Shown: in pieces, positions 11,346-23,512 of the stretch
Position numbering within the stretch: position 1 is the stretch's first letter
Layout: the number at the start of each line of letters is the position of its first letter
DNA from: Omphiscola glabra
Lineage: Eukaryota; Mollusca; Gastropoda; Lymnaeidae
Direction of reading: 5' to 3'
Assembly: GCA_964017045.1 (NCBI GenBank)
Contig: OZ024807.1
Span: 17,101,941-17,165,940, forward strand
Length of the DNA: 64,000 nucleotides
Notes under the pieces: generated by a model
What the model saw: the letters and a program-made list of their open reading frames with translations, nothing else
What the model was told of the DNA's origin: nothing
The model's database searches: none
Position numbers and translations under genes: made by a program

Positions 11346-11627
11346 CGCGTGAAAAAAACAGAGTAAGCATGTGTTTTTGTTCGGGGCCGCTACCTCCCCA
11401 CCTACCCCCACACACACATAAACGCCTTTGTTGATTCCGTCAGTGCACTTGTGTTAAAAGTATTTTTAAATGACTAAACATGGACATCATAAAACAGTAT
11501 GCGGAAGGATGCATCATTTACGGGGGGGGGGGGTATGTTAGGGGGTGTAAACGAACCCATTTTTAACCTTGACAGTGGTTGACAAATTGTTTTGTTACGG
11601 TAAAGCTATTGTTATTTGTGGATGCCC
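11346..11627. other. Spacer with G run
   Basis: Contains an 11-base-class G run near 11521-11532. No gene seen. Confidence 0.5.
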
Positions 11628-11900
11628 AGGCGTGATGCTCAGAAAAACCCGTCAGGCGTGATGGTCAGAAAAACCCCTCAGGGATGATGGTCAGAAAAAC
11701 CCCTCAGGCGTGATGGTCAGAAAAACCCCTCAGGGATGATGGTCAGAAAAACCCCTCAGGCGTGATGGTCAGAAAAAAAACCCATGAGTGATGGTCAGAA
11801 AAACCCACAAGGATGATGATCCGAAAAGCCCCAGGGATGATGATCCGACAAGCCCCAGGGATGATGGTCAGAAAAGCCCCAGGGATGATGGTCAGAAATA
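11628..11900. repeat. Minisatellite, 26-bp unit, about 10 copies
   Basis: Unit contains gtgatggtcagaaaaacccc. Left copies alternate between aggcgtg and agggatg starts, a two-unit higher-order pattern. Right copies diverge (gatccgaaaagcccc). Confidence 0.92.
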
Positions 11901-12021
11901 TACGGTATATCTATTCCCTGAAATTTTTGCATTCTTTAAATTGAAAAAAATTGCGCTTATGAATTTTAAAAAAAGGAAAAGATATTAGCTCATATAAATT
12001 AATGATGGCTCTGCAATGTCA

Positions 12022-12495
12022 TACTACGGTCTATATCTTCTATATCAGTATTAACTACTGTCTTTATCCTCTATATCGGTGTCTCCTACTGTCTATATCA
12101 ACTATATCGGTGTCTCCTACTGTGTATATCCTCTATATCGGTGTCTCCTATTGTCTATATCAACTATATCGATGTCTCCTAATGTCTATATCGACTATAT
12201 CGATGTCTCCTACTGTCTATATCCTCTATATCGTTGTCTCCTGTCTATATCTTCTATATCAGTGTCTCCTATTGTATGCCTTTATCATCTATATCTGTTT
12301 CTCCCACGTCGTACATAATTAGGGTGTCTCCTACTGTCTATAGCCTCTATATCGGTGTCTCCTACTGTCTATAGCCTATATATCGGTGTCTCTTACTGTC
12401 TATATTCTCTATATCGATGTCTCCTACTGTCTATAGCCTCTATATCGGTGTCTCCTACTGTCTATAGCCTCTATATCGGTGTCTCATCCTTGTCA
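12022..12495. repeat. Minisatellite, about 31-bp unit, about 14 copies
   Basis: Unit contains cggtgtctcctactgtctat then a ctatatcg block. One interruption near 12275-12335 carries diverged copies. Confidence 0.92.
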
Positions 12496-13136
12496 CCTAA
12501 TTATCAAGATAAGATATCCTCTCCACCCACTCCCAATAAAATATTATGTCTCCTTATAGCTGCAGTCCCTGGTTCAATTAACTTGTAACGACACTTAAGC
12601 ATCAGATTTCTACGGTCAACTTATTGCTGCTATTTAGAGCGTAGCATCCTGGTGTTGACACTTTGATATGGTTCACCACTTTGCTTTTTAGGTTTTGGCT
12701 ATTACTTCTTTAATTATTTTCTTACTTGGCATCGCCATGATTGTTGGTAGTTTTTTTTTGAGTTGAATAAAATGTGTCTTATAAAATTTAACAGTAACGA
12801 AAGGGAAGCAGAAGAGAAAAAAAAAGAGGGGGGGGGGGTGGTGTCAACCCTGGGTGGTACGTTCTTCCTTTATATGGAGGGGGTGGTATTTTTCGCCAAC
12901 GGCAGAGTTTTTTTTCCCGGAAGGGGGCTCAACAACAAAAGATGCTTTTAAAACCACTGCCGCAGTTTACCACAGTAGGCATATACAAGGTTGAATTCAA
13001 GCAACATGTCATGGCAAGTCACAACAATGGGCACATACAAGACTGAAATATACAAGACTGACATCATGCAACAATTTAATGACATGTCAAGTTTTTTGAT
13101 ATCGAAAGACACTTTAATCCGAATGGGAAAAGTATG
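12496..13136. other. Unique non-coding stretch
   Basis: Contains an A run followed by a G run (12817-12838) and AT-rich sequence. A loose duplication of acaagactgaaatatacaag occurs near 13035. No gene seen. Confidence 0.5.
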
Positions 13137-13727
13137 GTTATTGCAGTAGTTCCCTTGGTCCATGTCGGGTTATTGCAGTAGTTCCCTTGCCCATGTCTGG
13201 TTATAGCAGCAGTTCCCTTGCCCATGTCTGGTTATTGCAGTAGTTCCCTTGCCCATGTCTGGTTATAGCAGCAGTTCCCTTGCCCATGTCTAGTTATTGC
13301 AGTAGTTCCCTTGCCCATGTCTGGATATTGCAGCAGTTCGCCTTGCCCATGTCTAGTTATTGCAGTAGTTCCCTTGCCCATGTCTGGTTATTTCAGTGGT
13401 TCCCTTGCCCATGTCTAGTTATTGCAGTAGTTCCCTTGCCCATGTCTGGTTATTGCAGCAGTTCCCTTGCCCATGTCTAGTTATTGCAGTAGTTCCCTTG
13501 CCCATGTCTGGTTATTGCAGTGGTTCCCTTGCCCATTCCTGGTTATTGCAGCAGTACCCTTGCCCATGCCTGGTTATTGCAGCAGTTCCCTTGCTCATGT
13601 CTGGTTATTGCAGTGGTTGCCTTGCCCATGTCAGGTTATTGCAGTAGTTCACTTGCCCATGTCGGGTTATTGCAGTAGTTCCCTTGCCCATGTCTGGTTA
13701 TTGAAGTAGTTCGCCTTGCCCATGTCT
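13137..13727. repeat. Minisatellite, 31-bp unit with 62-bp dimer pattern, about 19 copies
   Basis: Unit contains gttattgcagtagttccctt and gcccatgtct. Units 2-12 largely alternate between a gtagttccc type and a cagcagttccc type, giving a 62-bp higher-order period. The right part is less ordered (tggttccc, ccatgcctg variants). Confidence 0.94.
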
Positions 13728-14122
13728 TGGATCACGTCAAGTCAAACTAACTCTCTCCTTCACTATAACGGTTGAGATTAAAGTCATACCACTCAATGAG
13801 TACACCAATAACATTGAACTCAAACCAGTAACATTAGACATCAACCAATGACATTGGACAAACCGGTAACACTCGGTATCAACCAATAACATTGGAAGTA
13901 AACAAGTCTTAGTATCGTTGGATTTGAGCCGGTAAAATTGACGAAAGATTTCTAGGACGAAATTATTGAAAAATCAAACAAGCTTTTATTTCTGTTTGGT
14001 TTTTTTGGGGGGAGGGTGGAGGTGTGTCTTTCATGATCATATCACGAGTCCCTTGCGTGCCTGTGGTTCTCAAGTTGGGAAACCCTGGCTTACTTTCTAC
14101 TGTTCAACATTTTGCTCTACTG
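13728..14122. other. Spacer with loose accaataacatt repeats
   Basis: At 13795-13890 a degenerate motif like aaccaataacattggac recurs four to five times at about 25 bp. The rest is unique. No gene seen. Confidence 0.55.
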
Positions 14123-14319
14123 CAGCGGTTCTCAACCTGTTGGTCGCGACCCCTTTGGGGGTCGAATGACCCTTTCCCAGGGGTCGCTTAAGACCATCGG
14201 AAAACACATATACGATATAAGTTATGAAGTAGCAACGAAAAAAAAATGTGTTTGGGGGTCGCCACAACATGAGGAACTGTATTAAAGGGTCGCGGCATTA
14301 GAAAGGTTGAGAACCGCTG
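14123..14319 (+). mobile_element. SPIN-like non-autonomous hAT element, perfect TSD
   Basis: Starts cagcggttctcaacctgttg and ends aggttgagaaccgctg. Flanked by identical 8-mers ctctactg (14115-14122 and 14320-14327). The interior includes ggggtcgaatgaccctttcc and ggaactgtattaaagggtcg, as in the copy at 10532. About 197 bp, no transposase. Best preserved of the three copies. Confidence 0.92.
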
Positions 14320-14764
14320 CTCTACTGTGTTGAATAGTCTTCATATCAAGTTCCCCCAAAGGTCAAGTTCCCCCAAAGCGTCAGAATTCAGGCGTTTGGA
14401 GCAGTTACCGGCAATATTTTTGAATGTACAAAACTGATAAGACGTCAAGAAATTTCCCAATATGTGCCCATCCCCTCACCCCAAAACCAAAACGTACTTC
14501 CAGCACAAAAAAAAAACAATTCTTCATTCAAATCAACAATGCGCCATTTAGAAACATTCAATTATAGTGCACCTTCAATACTTCTTCCTGTCTTATCTTG
14601 AGCCGTCAACGTGACTTCGTCCCTAGGTGGGTCTTTATGAGTTCTTACTCATGGCTGGTCTGTACAGAAAACATTAGAACCACCAGAGTATGGGGTGGTC
14701 TGCATAGAAAACATTAGAACCACCGGAGTATTCAAACATAAAACTTGAGAAAGTATCGCAAGCT
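14320..14764. other. Unique spacer with a 2-copy duplication
   Basis: Two copies of an approximately 47-bp segment with acagaaaacattagaaccac lie at about 14655-14733. No gene seen. Confidence 0.55.
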
Positions 14765-14985
14765 AAAATAAGTCAACTGTGACAATATGTTATACACAGC
14801 TGTGTCAACAAAATACATCATACTAAACTGTGTCAACAAAATATGTCATACTCAACTGTGTCAACAAAATGTCATACTCAAATGTGTCAACAAAATATGA
14901 CATACTCATCTGTGTCAACAAAATATGTCATACTCAACTGTGTCAAAAAAATTGTTATACTCCACTGTGTCAACAGAATGATAGG
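14765..14985. repeat. Minisatellite, 28-bp unit, about 8 copies
   Basis: Unit contains actgtgtcaacaaaatatgt and catactca, with indels in several copies. Confidence 0.92.
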
Positions 14986-16059
14986 ACCCTATGATTCAGT
15001 AAAAAAACACAAACTCCTCAGTTTTGCAATAAAATCGGCTATCATTGCATTCTATTGAAAATATCTTAATAACATTAAACAATTATAAACCTGTTTTGTA
15101 CGCAACCCACCAAGACACTACGATATTGGAAACAGCCGTGTCTCATCAGTCATCTGATTATCAGTCTCAACAGCCATTTCGAATATGTAAAATCTGAACT
15201 AAACATTGGGATAGCGAACGTTCCATTTACTCCCAATTCATGTTCCATTTACCCCTAATTCATGACTATTATGCAGCAGATATAATATATGTTTATTCTC
15301 GGGGCATCCCGTCCTATGGTAGGTGAAGTGCAGCAGCTAATTAGCGGCCAAAGAAGCTGTTGACAGGAGCTCGGAGCTACTGATTGCCATCTCTGAGACG
15401 AAGCTCTAACCAACCAAGTCTGTCGTTTTCATCTAATACCGCGGCTGACAAGAGATTAGCGTATGCATCAATAGGTTGATATGACACTCGTAAATAATAT
15501 TTTAAAAAATCATTTAGCTGATGGGATGCTTCTCACAAGGAAGCCTCCACTGCAAAACTAGGGAACTATGGCTTTTATAGCATTGGGGGGTCATGAAAAA
15601 TAAATAAAATGTTTTTGCGGATTAAATACCGGTATCTATATTATAAAAACGGGGCGGAACAACTGTAATGAAAATATATCTTTATTTAGTATTTGAAAAG
15701 GCAGCGGATGAGAGTGATTAACTCCATGTTGGCTTGACCCGTCGTGAGCATGCGCAGTCTGCCCGAGATGTAAAGCTGTTGTATTGATATATATTTTTTG
15801 CGATCGTGATTTATAACACTAAAATATTGTGCTGGATACACAAGGCAAATTATATTAAAATATGGCATAAGAAAATGTAACAATGGCTTGTAAAAATAGT
15901 TTATAATTAAAAAAACAAAAACATTGAAAAATGTTTTTAAAGGTATTCTTAAAAAGCACGTGAAAATGGTAAAAAAAAAAAGGGCAGGCACAAAATAATT
16001 TTTTTTCTTCAAAAAATGAAACGAGGAATTTTAAAACTGCGATAGTATTGAGTTGACTC
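14986..16059. other. Non-coding stretch, about 1.1 kb
   Basis: AT-rich after 15480. A minus-strand open frame at 15686-16012 (108 codons, Phe/Ile/Leu-rich, compositionally AT-driven) has no recognisable domain. No gene called. Confidence 0.5.
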
Positions 16060-16355
16060 TTACATCAACAACTCTCAATACTCCATCAGCAAATCAATCC
16101 CCCACCAACAACTCAACCGTTAACCAGCAACTCAATTTTCCATCCTCCATCAATAACTTAATACTCCACCAACAAGGCAATTATCCACCAAAAAACGCAA
16201 TCCTCCGCCAAAAAACGCAATGCTCCATCAACAACTCAATACTCCACCAAAAAACGCAATCATCCACCAACAACTCAATACTCCAACAACAACGCAATCC
16301 TCCACCAACAACGCAATCCTCCACCAACAACGCAATTCTCCACCAACTCCATCAC
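16060..16355. repeat. Degenerate repeat around ctccaccaacaacgcaat
   Basis: About 16 imperfect copies of an 18-20 bp unit; some replace caacaac with aaaaaac. The purine-poor strand gives a Thr/Asn/Pro-rich spurious frame. Confidence 0.85.
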
Positions 16356-17376
16356 CAATAAAAGTAAGCCAGTTTTTTTGTTTTTTTGTGCTTTTGTTTC
16401 TATTTGTTAGTTATTTTTTAGTTAGGGCGGGGGTGGGAAGAAAGCGCAGACTGTCACAAATGCATAAACGTCGTATGTGCCAGTGCTTTCCCCTGATCAG
16501 GTGCTGAATTGATTTTCCGCCCGGCAATTATGATAATCATTTGACACTCTGATTAGATTTCCCCTCCACGGAACTTCCCACGTTCAACTGAGAGTTCGGG
16601 ATGGTGCGAACCAGACGCGCAGCATTCTACCAAAACCCGTTTCAGGGCATTCCGACTAGAGTTGCCATGAAAGAAGGGGACAACATCACCAGCACCGTAT
16701 ACAAATTTGAAGGTGTCAGAAGTTTTTAACAGTAAACACAGAAAACACTGCAGTGAATGTTACTACAGACTTGGTTGCCACGAGAAAGGACACAGCGGAT
16801 ATAGATCAGGGATTCTCAATTTCTTATTGATCCTAGCTGGTCTTCAATGAAGCATTATTTATGGATATTTCGACGGGTCTTAAAGAATCTAGATAAAATA
16901 GGTCACCGAACAAGTGAAACCAAAACTTTTTAAAAAATTAACAGAAACCTGGATTTGTATTTGTACGGTCTATCTTCTCTCCCTCCCTCTATCTCTCTCC
17001 CTCCCTCTATCTCTCTCTCTCCGTCTATCTTCTCTATCTCTCTCCCTTCTTCATACGCGAGTGCTATATAACAACACAGACACATACGTCACAGAAACAT
17101 ACAACACAGATACATACATCACAGACACATACACCACCTATACATGCATCACAAAGTTGTTTTATGCATGTTAACCCCGTTATCTTCGTAGGCGATGTCT
17201 GTTTTACCTACACGTGCCCCGGTGCACGATGGGACCACGCCATGAATGAGAGATACGCTTGTGAATGAACCCGAGACATGAATGAGACAGCAGTGGATAT
17301 ATCCACGTACTTGTCCTTATGATACGTAAAACCATGAATGGATCGCTGTTGTGGTAAGAAAAGGCGTAAAGGGGGG
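16356..17376. other. Non-coding stretch with a CT-rich patch and weak repeats
   Basis: Holds a ctctctccctccctct-type tract at about 16975-17050 and five to six loose copies of a cacagacacatacatc-type motif at 17070-17155. A hAT-like start (cagggattctcaa) at 16809 has no matching end. No gene seen. Confidence 0.5.
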
Positions 17377-17503
17377 GGGGTGGTGACAAGATAGCTAAAG
17401 TTATCCCGTTAAGGCTGCGTAAAGTGGCAAAGAGGGGGTGGGGGGTGGAGGGGTTGTGACAAGATAGCTAAAGTTATCCCGTTAAGGCTGCGTAAAGTGG
17501 CAG
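17377..17503. repeat. Duplication of about 55-75 bp, 2 copies
   Basis: Both copies contain gacaagatagctaaagttat and cccgttaaggctgcgtaaag and are separated by a G-rich segment. Confidence 0.9.
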
Positions 17504-18497
17504 GGGAAAAGCGAGGGTTGAAGATAGAGATAGTTTCGAATGCCTCTGTGCTGTGGCTTCAACTTTAAACTGACCTGGGAGGGTGGGGGAGGAGGGGAGA
17601 AAAGGGGGAGGGGGTATGTGGACTCGTCAAACGTTATAATTCAGTGGAATGGATGGTGGAGGGGGAGGCTGGGTGGAGGGGGAGGCTGGGCGGGAGGGAG
17701 GGAACTTGTGGCAAAACCAGAAACAGGGGTTTCTCAAAATTGTGTATACAGGGCATAGGGACCTCTTTCTGCTTCTCTTCAAAATTATGGACCTGAAGTT
17801 TATTGCACAAAATCGATGGGGTTCAAATGTCACCCCTTTTAAATCAACTCCTCACATTAACTTATTTGGAAGTAGTCTTGTTTGGGACATTACACCTCTA
17901 TATTATTATCTAGAAGAAGACAATAGCCGTTGGTGTGCATGGTGTACGTTGGGCGTCTCGGTTCAACTTGTCACCAACGGGATCAGCACGCATAAGATTT
18001 GTTTAGATTTTCCAGCAAGTCCTCCCGCCGACTCCTGAAATCTCTCCGTCCAAACTAACTCTCCTCAAACCAACCCTCCCAACCCACTCTCCCCACCAAC
18101 CCCCCCCCAACCCCCCCCCCCCCCCAACCTTCTCGGTCGGCTACTTTGGGGACACATAAACCCCGTTCATTGTTTCAACGTGCACCAATCAGAAGCTACA
18201 AGTGGTGGCCTTTGTGTCACCACCAACAAAGACTCCGGCGTTAACCGGGAAAGGACAGAGTCGGGACATATTTACTGGACCATTTTTAACGTCCTCCAAT
18301 TCAGCGTCGGCACATGACGCAGCCCCACTACTCCCGATGTATCGTCCCCATCTGATAACTGTTAAATTCGCCCATGAAATCAAGCGTCGTGTTTGACTCT
18401 TGACGCATTGTCCATGACTCGAACATGGGATGCCGCAAAGTTGTTGTCTCTCAAATACTTTTTTTAATGAAAACCACACACATAGGACAGGATAGAC
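17504..18497. other. Non-coding stretch with G-rich and C-rich patches
   Basis: G-rich repeats (ggaggctgggtggaggggga) at 17575-17700 and C runs at 18100-18127. Open frames at 17649-18038 (plus) and 18189-18479 (minus) are mixed in composition but match nothing I recognise. No gene called. Confidence 0.45.
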
Positions 18498-18706
18498 CAG
18501 TGTTCAGCAAACTCATTAGTCAAAAGAGCCAAAAACCAGCGCAGGGCGATTTTCTAAAAAAAAATTGAGAGCCAAATTTCTTTTCAAGAACCTGTCAAGA
18601 ACCATGTTTTTCGGAGACAAACCCTCTTTGTGGCCGATGGGCCTAGCGGCACTCAATTCGCTAAAGCGCCGAAAGCCGTTCGCAAGCCGCGATTTGCCGA
18701 CCACTG
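18498..18706 (+). mobile_element. OC1-like non-autonomous hAT element, perfect TSD
   Basis: Starts cagtgttcagcaaactcatt (followed by agtcaaaagagcc) and ends gcgatttgccgaccactg. Flanked by identical 8-mers ggatagac (18490-18497, 18707-18714). The interior has gagagccaaatttcttttc and the cgcaagccgc block expected of OposCharlie1-type elements as I recall them. About 209 bp, no transposase. Confidence 0.88.
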
Positions 18707-18841
18707 GGATAGACTTATACACATATTGGTTTGACTAGAACACCACACATATTGAATATATAGGAATTGAAACCAATAAGAGAGAAAGTTATTGTATCTT
18801 AGAAGACCTAACAACCCCCCAAAAAAGCCTTAATCTTGTAA

Positions 18842-18945
18842 AACTAGCATTGGCTGTTTAGTTAGCATTGACTGTTTAGCTAGCATTGGCTGTTTAGCTA
18901 GCATTGGCTGTTTAGCTAGCGTTGGCTGTTTAGATAGCAATGACG
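18842..18945. repeat. 18-bp tandem repeat, 5-6 copies
   Basis: Unit ctagcattggctgtttag, with small substitutions. Confidence 0.92.
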
Positions 18946-19550
18946 GCTCTTCGAGGATTGATGGCTCTCGACGATCTGATTTGGTCTCCATTGATGATTT
19001 AAAGAAAGTCAAAGTTCGTCAAAAATTCTAATTGAATCTGCACGTTTCATTTCTTTGTTTGTTTATTTTATGCTGATTATTAAGACTCGGATTTAACCCA
19101 CATTATTTACGAATAGGGCGAAACAGATTTTTATTGAAGTTCCATTGCCTCCCCACGCCCCCCCCCCCCCAAAAAAAAACCGGTCATTGTGGATTCTCAG
19201 TACTGGTATCAAAACCTGTACACGCCACTCCCCCCCTCCTCAGTACTGGTATCAAAGTCTGTAATCCATCACAGTTTGCCAACTGGGTACGGCCGTGATT
19301 ATTCTCTTGTCTTCATCACGTTCTCAGCAACCCACCTGCCCTGGGTGGGGCGTCCCCCCTCCCCTTCACGGGGTGTCGGGGCGCCCGTCGGTAGAACCGT
19401 GTCCAAACAAGGTGTTTGCCAACTGCTTTATGCGTTACTGCACAAACTGATACAGTCATGTTAAACAAGAACAGACATGGGGTACACAAGAACACAAGAC
19501 GAAACATGTGGTCCAGTAATTTTTTTATAAAAGTACCCAAAAAATGGCGT
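18946..19550. other. Unique stretch with a small duplication
   Basis: The motif tcagtactggtatcaaa occurs twice (about 19197 and 19240). A GC-rich patch lies at 19330-19400. A C run followed by an A run lies near 19158-19178. No gene seen. Confidence 0.5.
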
Positions 19551-19662
19551 AACTGACAGGATGTATAGTGGTGACTACCATCTTTGATTGACAGGATGTA
19601 TAGTCGTGACTACCATCTTGGATTGACAGGATGCATAGTCGTGACTACCATCTTTGATTGAC
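19551..19662. repeat. 35-bp tandem repeat, 3 copies
   Basis: Unit contains gattgacaggatgtatagtc and gtgactaccatctt. Confidence 0.92.
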
Positions 19663-19867
19663 AGTTCTGAAAAAGTGTTTAAAGAAAATGATTTCAAAGA
19701 CAAAATTTCTTTTATCCAGCAATCCGTTCTTTAATATACCGTTTTGTCTGAGATACTTCGTGTCACAATTAATGCTTTGTGACAGACTCTGATGAGCGCA
19801 TCGTACTTTGCTAGACCTTCCTAATGTAACTACCGGCACTGTCCCGCAGCCTTGTTGCTACTTTTTT

Positions 19868-20158
19868 TAAAAATATCATCTATTAGAACAAGGTACCAGT
19901 AGTAACGTTGCTATTTGGAAATATCATGTATTTGGTCATTAAATATTTCTATTTCAAGGTACCAATAGCATTATTGCTTTTTGGAAATATCATGTATAAT
20001 GTCATTACAGATTTCTATTTCAAGGTACCAATATCATTGTTGCTTTTTGGAAATATCATGTATAATGTCATTACAGATTTCTATTTCAAGGTACCAATAG
20101 CATTGTTGCTTTTTGGAAATATAATAGCATTGTTGCTTTTTGGAAATATCATCTATTA
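19868..20158. repeat. Minisatellite, about 65-bp unit, 4 copies plus partials
   Basis: Unit contains caaggtaccaatagcattgt, gctttttggaaatatcatgt and cattacagatttctatttc. The last two units are truncated to the ttgctttttggaaatat part. Confidence 0.93.
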
Positions 20159-21182
20159 CGTCAGAAAAAACCCTTTAATTTTGTGTTCGATTGGTGGGTG
20201 GGGTGGTGGTGGTGGTGGTTGGGGGTAATAGAGAGGGCAGTCTACGTGACCAGAATGAGTGTATCAGTAAAGGTCTTTCTAAGCCGGTAGCCTTGCAAAC
20301 TCCCTTCACGGAAATAGTGAATAAGACATCATAACAAACGCAAGAGGGTTTTGTGAATGTGAACAGGACTGTGGGGCGGAGTAACAAGAGTAAAAAGTAA
20401 GTGTCGCTGAAGTGCACACATACATTACAGAGCTTAATGATTATTTTAGTGAAAGATGATAATGGACACAAGACAAACGGATGACGTCATTACATACCTA
20501 TGAGCAGCCGATGGCAGGGATCAACTTTGGTTTTTTTTTTTTTTAAAGTAGTAAAATTCTGGATGAATAAGTGTTTTTTTTTAACATAGTGGGTGGAGGT
20601 TTGGAGGAAGGAAGAAAAAAAGGGGGGGGGGTGGTGAAATGGTATGTCTTTCGTTTAAAGTGAATTTTGTGTCTACCTATACCCTTCTGAAGTGGCAGTC
20701 ACGTCTATGTGTGTCCGATGTGTGAAGCGGTGACGGTGTTTATGTGTGTCTGTTTGAAATGGTATTGGTGTGTGTCCGTTGTTAATGAAGAGGCATTGGT
20801 GTCCCGGTGTGTCCGTTGAAAATAGCAGTGGTAACTTTGTGTCTATTTTAATTAGCAGTGGTGTCTCCGAACCTTAAAACAAGTCTAAATTCATCCGCTA
20901 GTGGAGTGAGCCATTCACCACTTTCTTGGCCACCGCTACTCAAGTTAATTATTCCACCTTTTTGGCCATAACCTATTCCAAATAATTAAGCCACCGTTTT
21001 TGGCCACCCATCGGTCTCCCACGTTGCGTATAATTTTGATGTAGTGTCCGTCAGTCCACTCAGATATGAACATAGGAAATGGACCTGACATTGATGTACT
21101 ATATGGTGTGTTCCAGTTGAAATTCAGGTAATATCAGTTGTGACTTGTGTTAACGGGACATAAAGAAGGGAAATGAATGGCA
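20159..21182. other. Non-coding stretch with weak repeats
   Basis: Contains a ggtggtggtgg patch (20195-20222), an A-then-G run (20611-20629), and a very degenerate set of gtgtgtccgtt / gcagtggtgt motifs at 20690-20870. No gene seen. Confidence 0.5.
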
Positions 21183-21542
21183 GAGATGAACATTGGTAGA
21201 TGACATTGAGACGAAAATTGGTACATGACATTGAGATGACATTGGTAGATGACATTGATATGACATTGGTAGATGACATTGAGATGAACATTGGTAGATG
21301 ACATTGAGACGAAAATTGGTACATGACATTGAGATGACATTGGTAAATGACATTGAGATGACATTGGTACATGACATTGAGATGAACATTGGTAGATGAC
21401 ATTGAGACGAAAATTGGTAGATGACATTGAGATGAACATTGGTAGATGACACTGAGACGAAAATCGGTAGATGACACTGAGATGAACATCGGTAGACGAC
21501 ATTGAAATGAACATTGAGATGAACATCGGTTAAAGGCATTGG
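21183..21542. repeat. Minisatellite, 24-27 bp units, about 14 copies
   Basis: Units share ttggtagatgacattgaga and alternate between gatgaacatt, gacgaaaatt and gatgacatt versions of differing length. Confidence 0.92.
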
Positions 21543-22617
21543 TATCCAGAGGGTATCCATAATATAATGCAACCCTAAGCTGGTATTGTTGTTGTTTTTT
21601 CTCCATGCAAATTTTTAGGAATGCTTAGAGACGTGACAGTGGCCGTGAAATATGAAAACAAAAAATATACACTGTTGACATGGAGTGAAACACTTACCAC
21701 GTCGCATTTAGTTAGCGGGCGATTGTAATACTTCTTCATGTTGGAAGAGTAATGGGGCCTAATCCATGTCACATGTTTTTTTGTTTGTTTGTTTTTTTTT
21801 GGTGTGTGTGTGGGGGGGGGGGAGGGAGTGGAGAGAGAGAGAGAACTATTTTAATATTTTAATGTCCAACCCGTTTTACACCGCATATTTATTCCATAAT
21901 TTTTAAATTCCTATTTCCGTAAAGCAAAATAAAATATTAAGCACATGTTAGTATCTTTGAAAATCTCACTTGGCGCAGTTATCGGGAATGGTATTTTGCG
22001 CGCTATTGAACTCACTATTACGTCGCTCTCACTGTCACGCCTAGAGAATTGTGTTCATTGACTCTATTCATTACGTTTATTGTAATAAACAAATCTTAAT
22101 TCACCGATGCTTTTGTGTTGAATTTCGTTTGCGCATTATTGAAACTGGTGGAATTTATTTTTTAAAAATTAAAGATGTATTCTTTAAATTATTTTTATAT
22201 TTATTTCAAAAGAATAATTTTTAATCCATCCGGAAAAAAAAGGGGGAGGGGGGTGAAGGAAAGATTTTAAATCGAAAGGGGAGTGGGCTGCAAAAAAACA
22301 AAGTTTTAGAACTAAGAATCCATGCATAAAATGGTCTTTGCTGCCGTTTTAGATCTGATCGCCCCTGCTGTAGTGACCAAGTGTGCTGAGCTTAACACAC
22401 CAAGTGGGGTCGGTGATGAAAGCATTAAACTTTTGTTTAAGCCACTGGGTCTTAAAGTACTGGCTTAAATTATTGATTTCATATCCATCACCGTAGTTTT
22501 AAAAGCCGCGTCCCGTGCGCATTTTTGTACTCATGTTCAACGCGTGATTTTTTTTCTTCATTTTTAAAAATTTCTTTGTATGATGCACATATTTTACTTA
22601 ATTATTGAATATATACC
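21543..22617. other. Non-coding AT-rich stretch
   Basis: Holds a T / GT / G / GA simple-sequence cluster at 21777-21845. The segment around 21965-22020 (gcgcagttatcgggaatgg...) loosely resembles sequence at 59960-60010 and may be a third, decayed copy of the dispersed repeat described at 29.4 and 59.8 kb. No gene seen. Confidence 0.45.
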
Positions 22618-23000
22618 ATGGTGCGCACTTTGAGAATCTGCTGAAAGTGTCTTTGTTGCGCACTTTGCGAATCTGCTGAAAAAGTCTTGGAGCGCACTTT
22701 GTGAATCTGTTGAAAGTGTCGTTTTGTGTGCACTTTGCGAATCTGCTGAAAAAGTCTTTGGTGCGCACTTTGCGAATCTGCTGAAAGTGTTGCGCACTTT
22801 GCGAATCTGCTGAAAGTGTTGCGCACTTTGCGAATCTGCTGAAAGTGTATTGGGTGCGCACTTTGCGAATCTGCTGAAAATGTCTTGGGTGCGCACTTTG
22901 CGAATCTGCTGAGTGTCTTGGCTTCTCACTTTGAGAATCTGCTGAAAGTGTCTTGGCTTCTCACTTTGCGAATCTGCTCAAAGAGTCTTTAGTGCGAACT
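22618..23000. repeat. Minisatellite, about 26-36 bp units, 11-12 copies
   Basis: Units share cgcactttgcgaatctgctg followed by aaagtgt and a variable linker (tcttggt, tctttgt or none), so length varies among copies. Confidence 0.92.
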
Positions 23001-23329
23001 TTGAAGTTCTGATTCAAGTAATATTGTTGTACTGAAGTTCTGTCATTCTCAACGTGTCATCAATCATTAATGATGTCCAACATATAAAAACGATTAAAGA
23101 TTTTTAAGGTGGTCCGGAGGGGGGTAAAAAAGTGGGTGGTGGTGGGTTAAATGATAAAATTCTGAGGGTGACAACGAAACATTATTATTAATTAAACCAA
23201 ATATCTAAAATGCTTCCGTGGAATATATGTGGTGTTTTCAGGAAATAGAATCTTTTCTGCATTAAATTAAATTTCAACAATGATGTGATGAGGAATCCAT
23301 ACCACACGACCACATGACTTTTTAATACC
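23001..23329. other. Unique spacer
   Basis: No gene or element recognised. Confidence 0.5.
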
Positions 23330-23512
23330 ACTATATGGGTACATTGTTCTGTACTACCACCAAAGATGTACATGACTCTACAATACCAACAAATGTGTAC
23401 ATGACTCCACAATACCAACACATGTGTACATCAATATACACAATACCAATAAAGGTGTACATGACTCCATAATACCAACAAATGTGTACATGACTCCACA
23501 ATACCGACAACC
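23330..23512. repeat. Minisatellite, about 29-bp unit, about 6 copies
   Basis: Unit contains caataccaacaaatgtgtac and atgactcca. Confidence 0.9.

Noticed and set aside
15686..16012. 108-codon minus frame as a membrane protein
   Set aside because: Hydrophobic content is explained by AT richness; no homologous motif or splice sites.
16809..16900. hAT element starting cagggattctcaa
   Set aside because: No partner terminus or duplication found.
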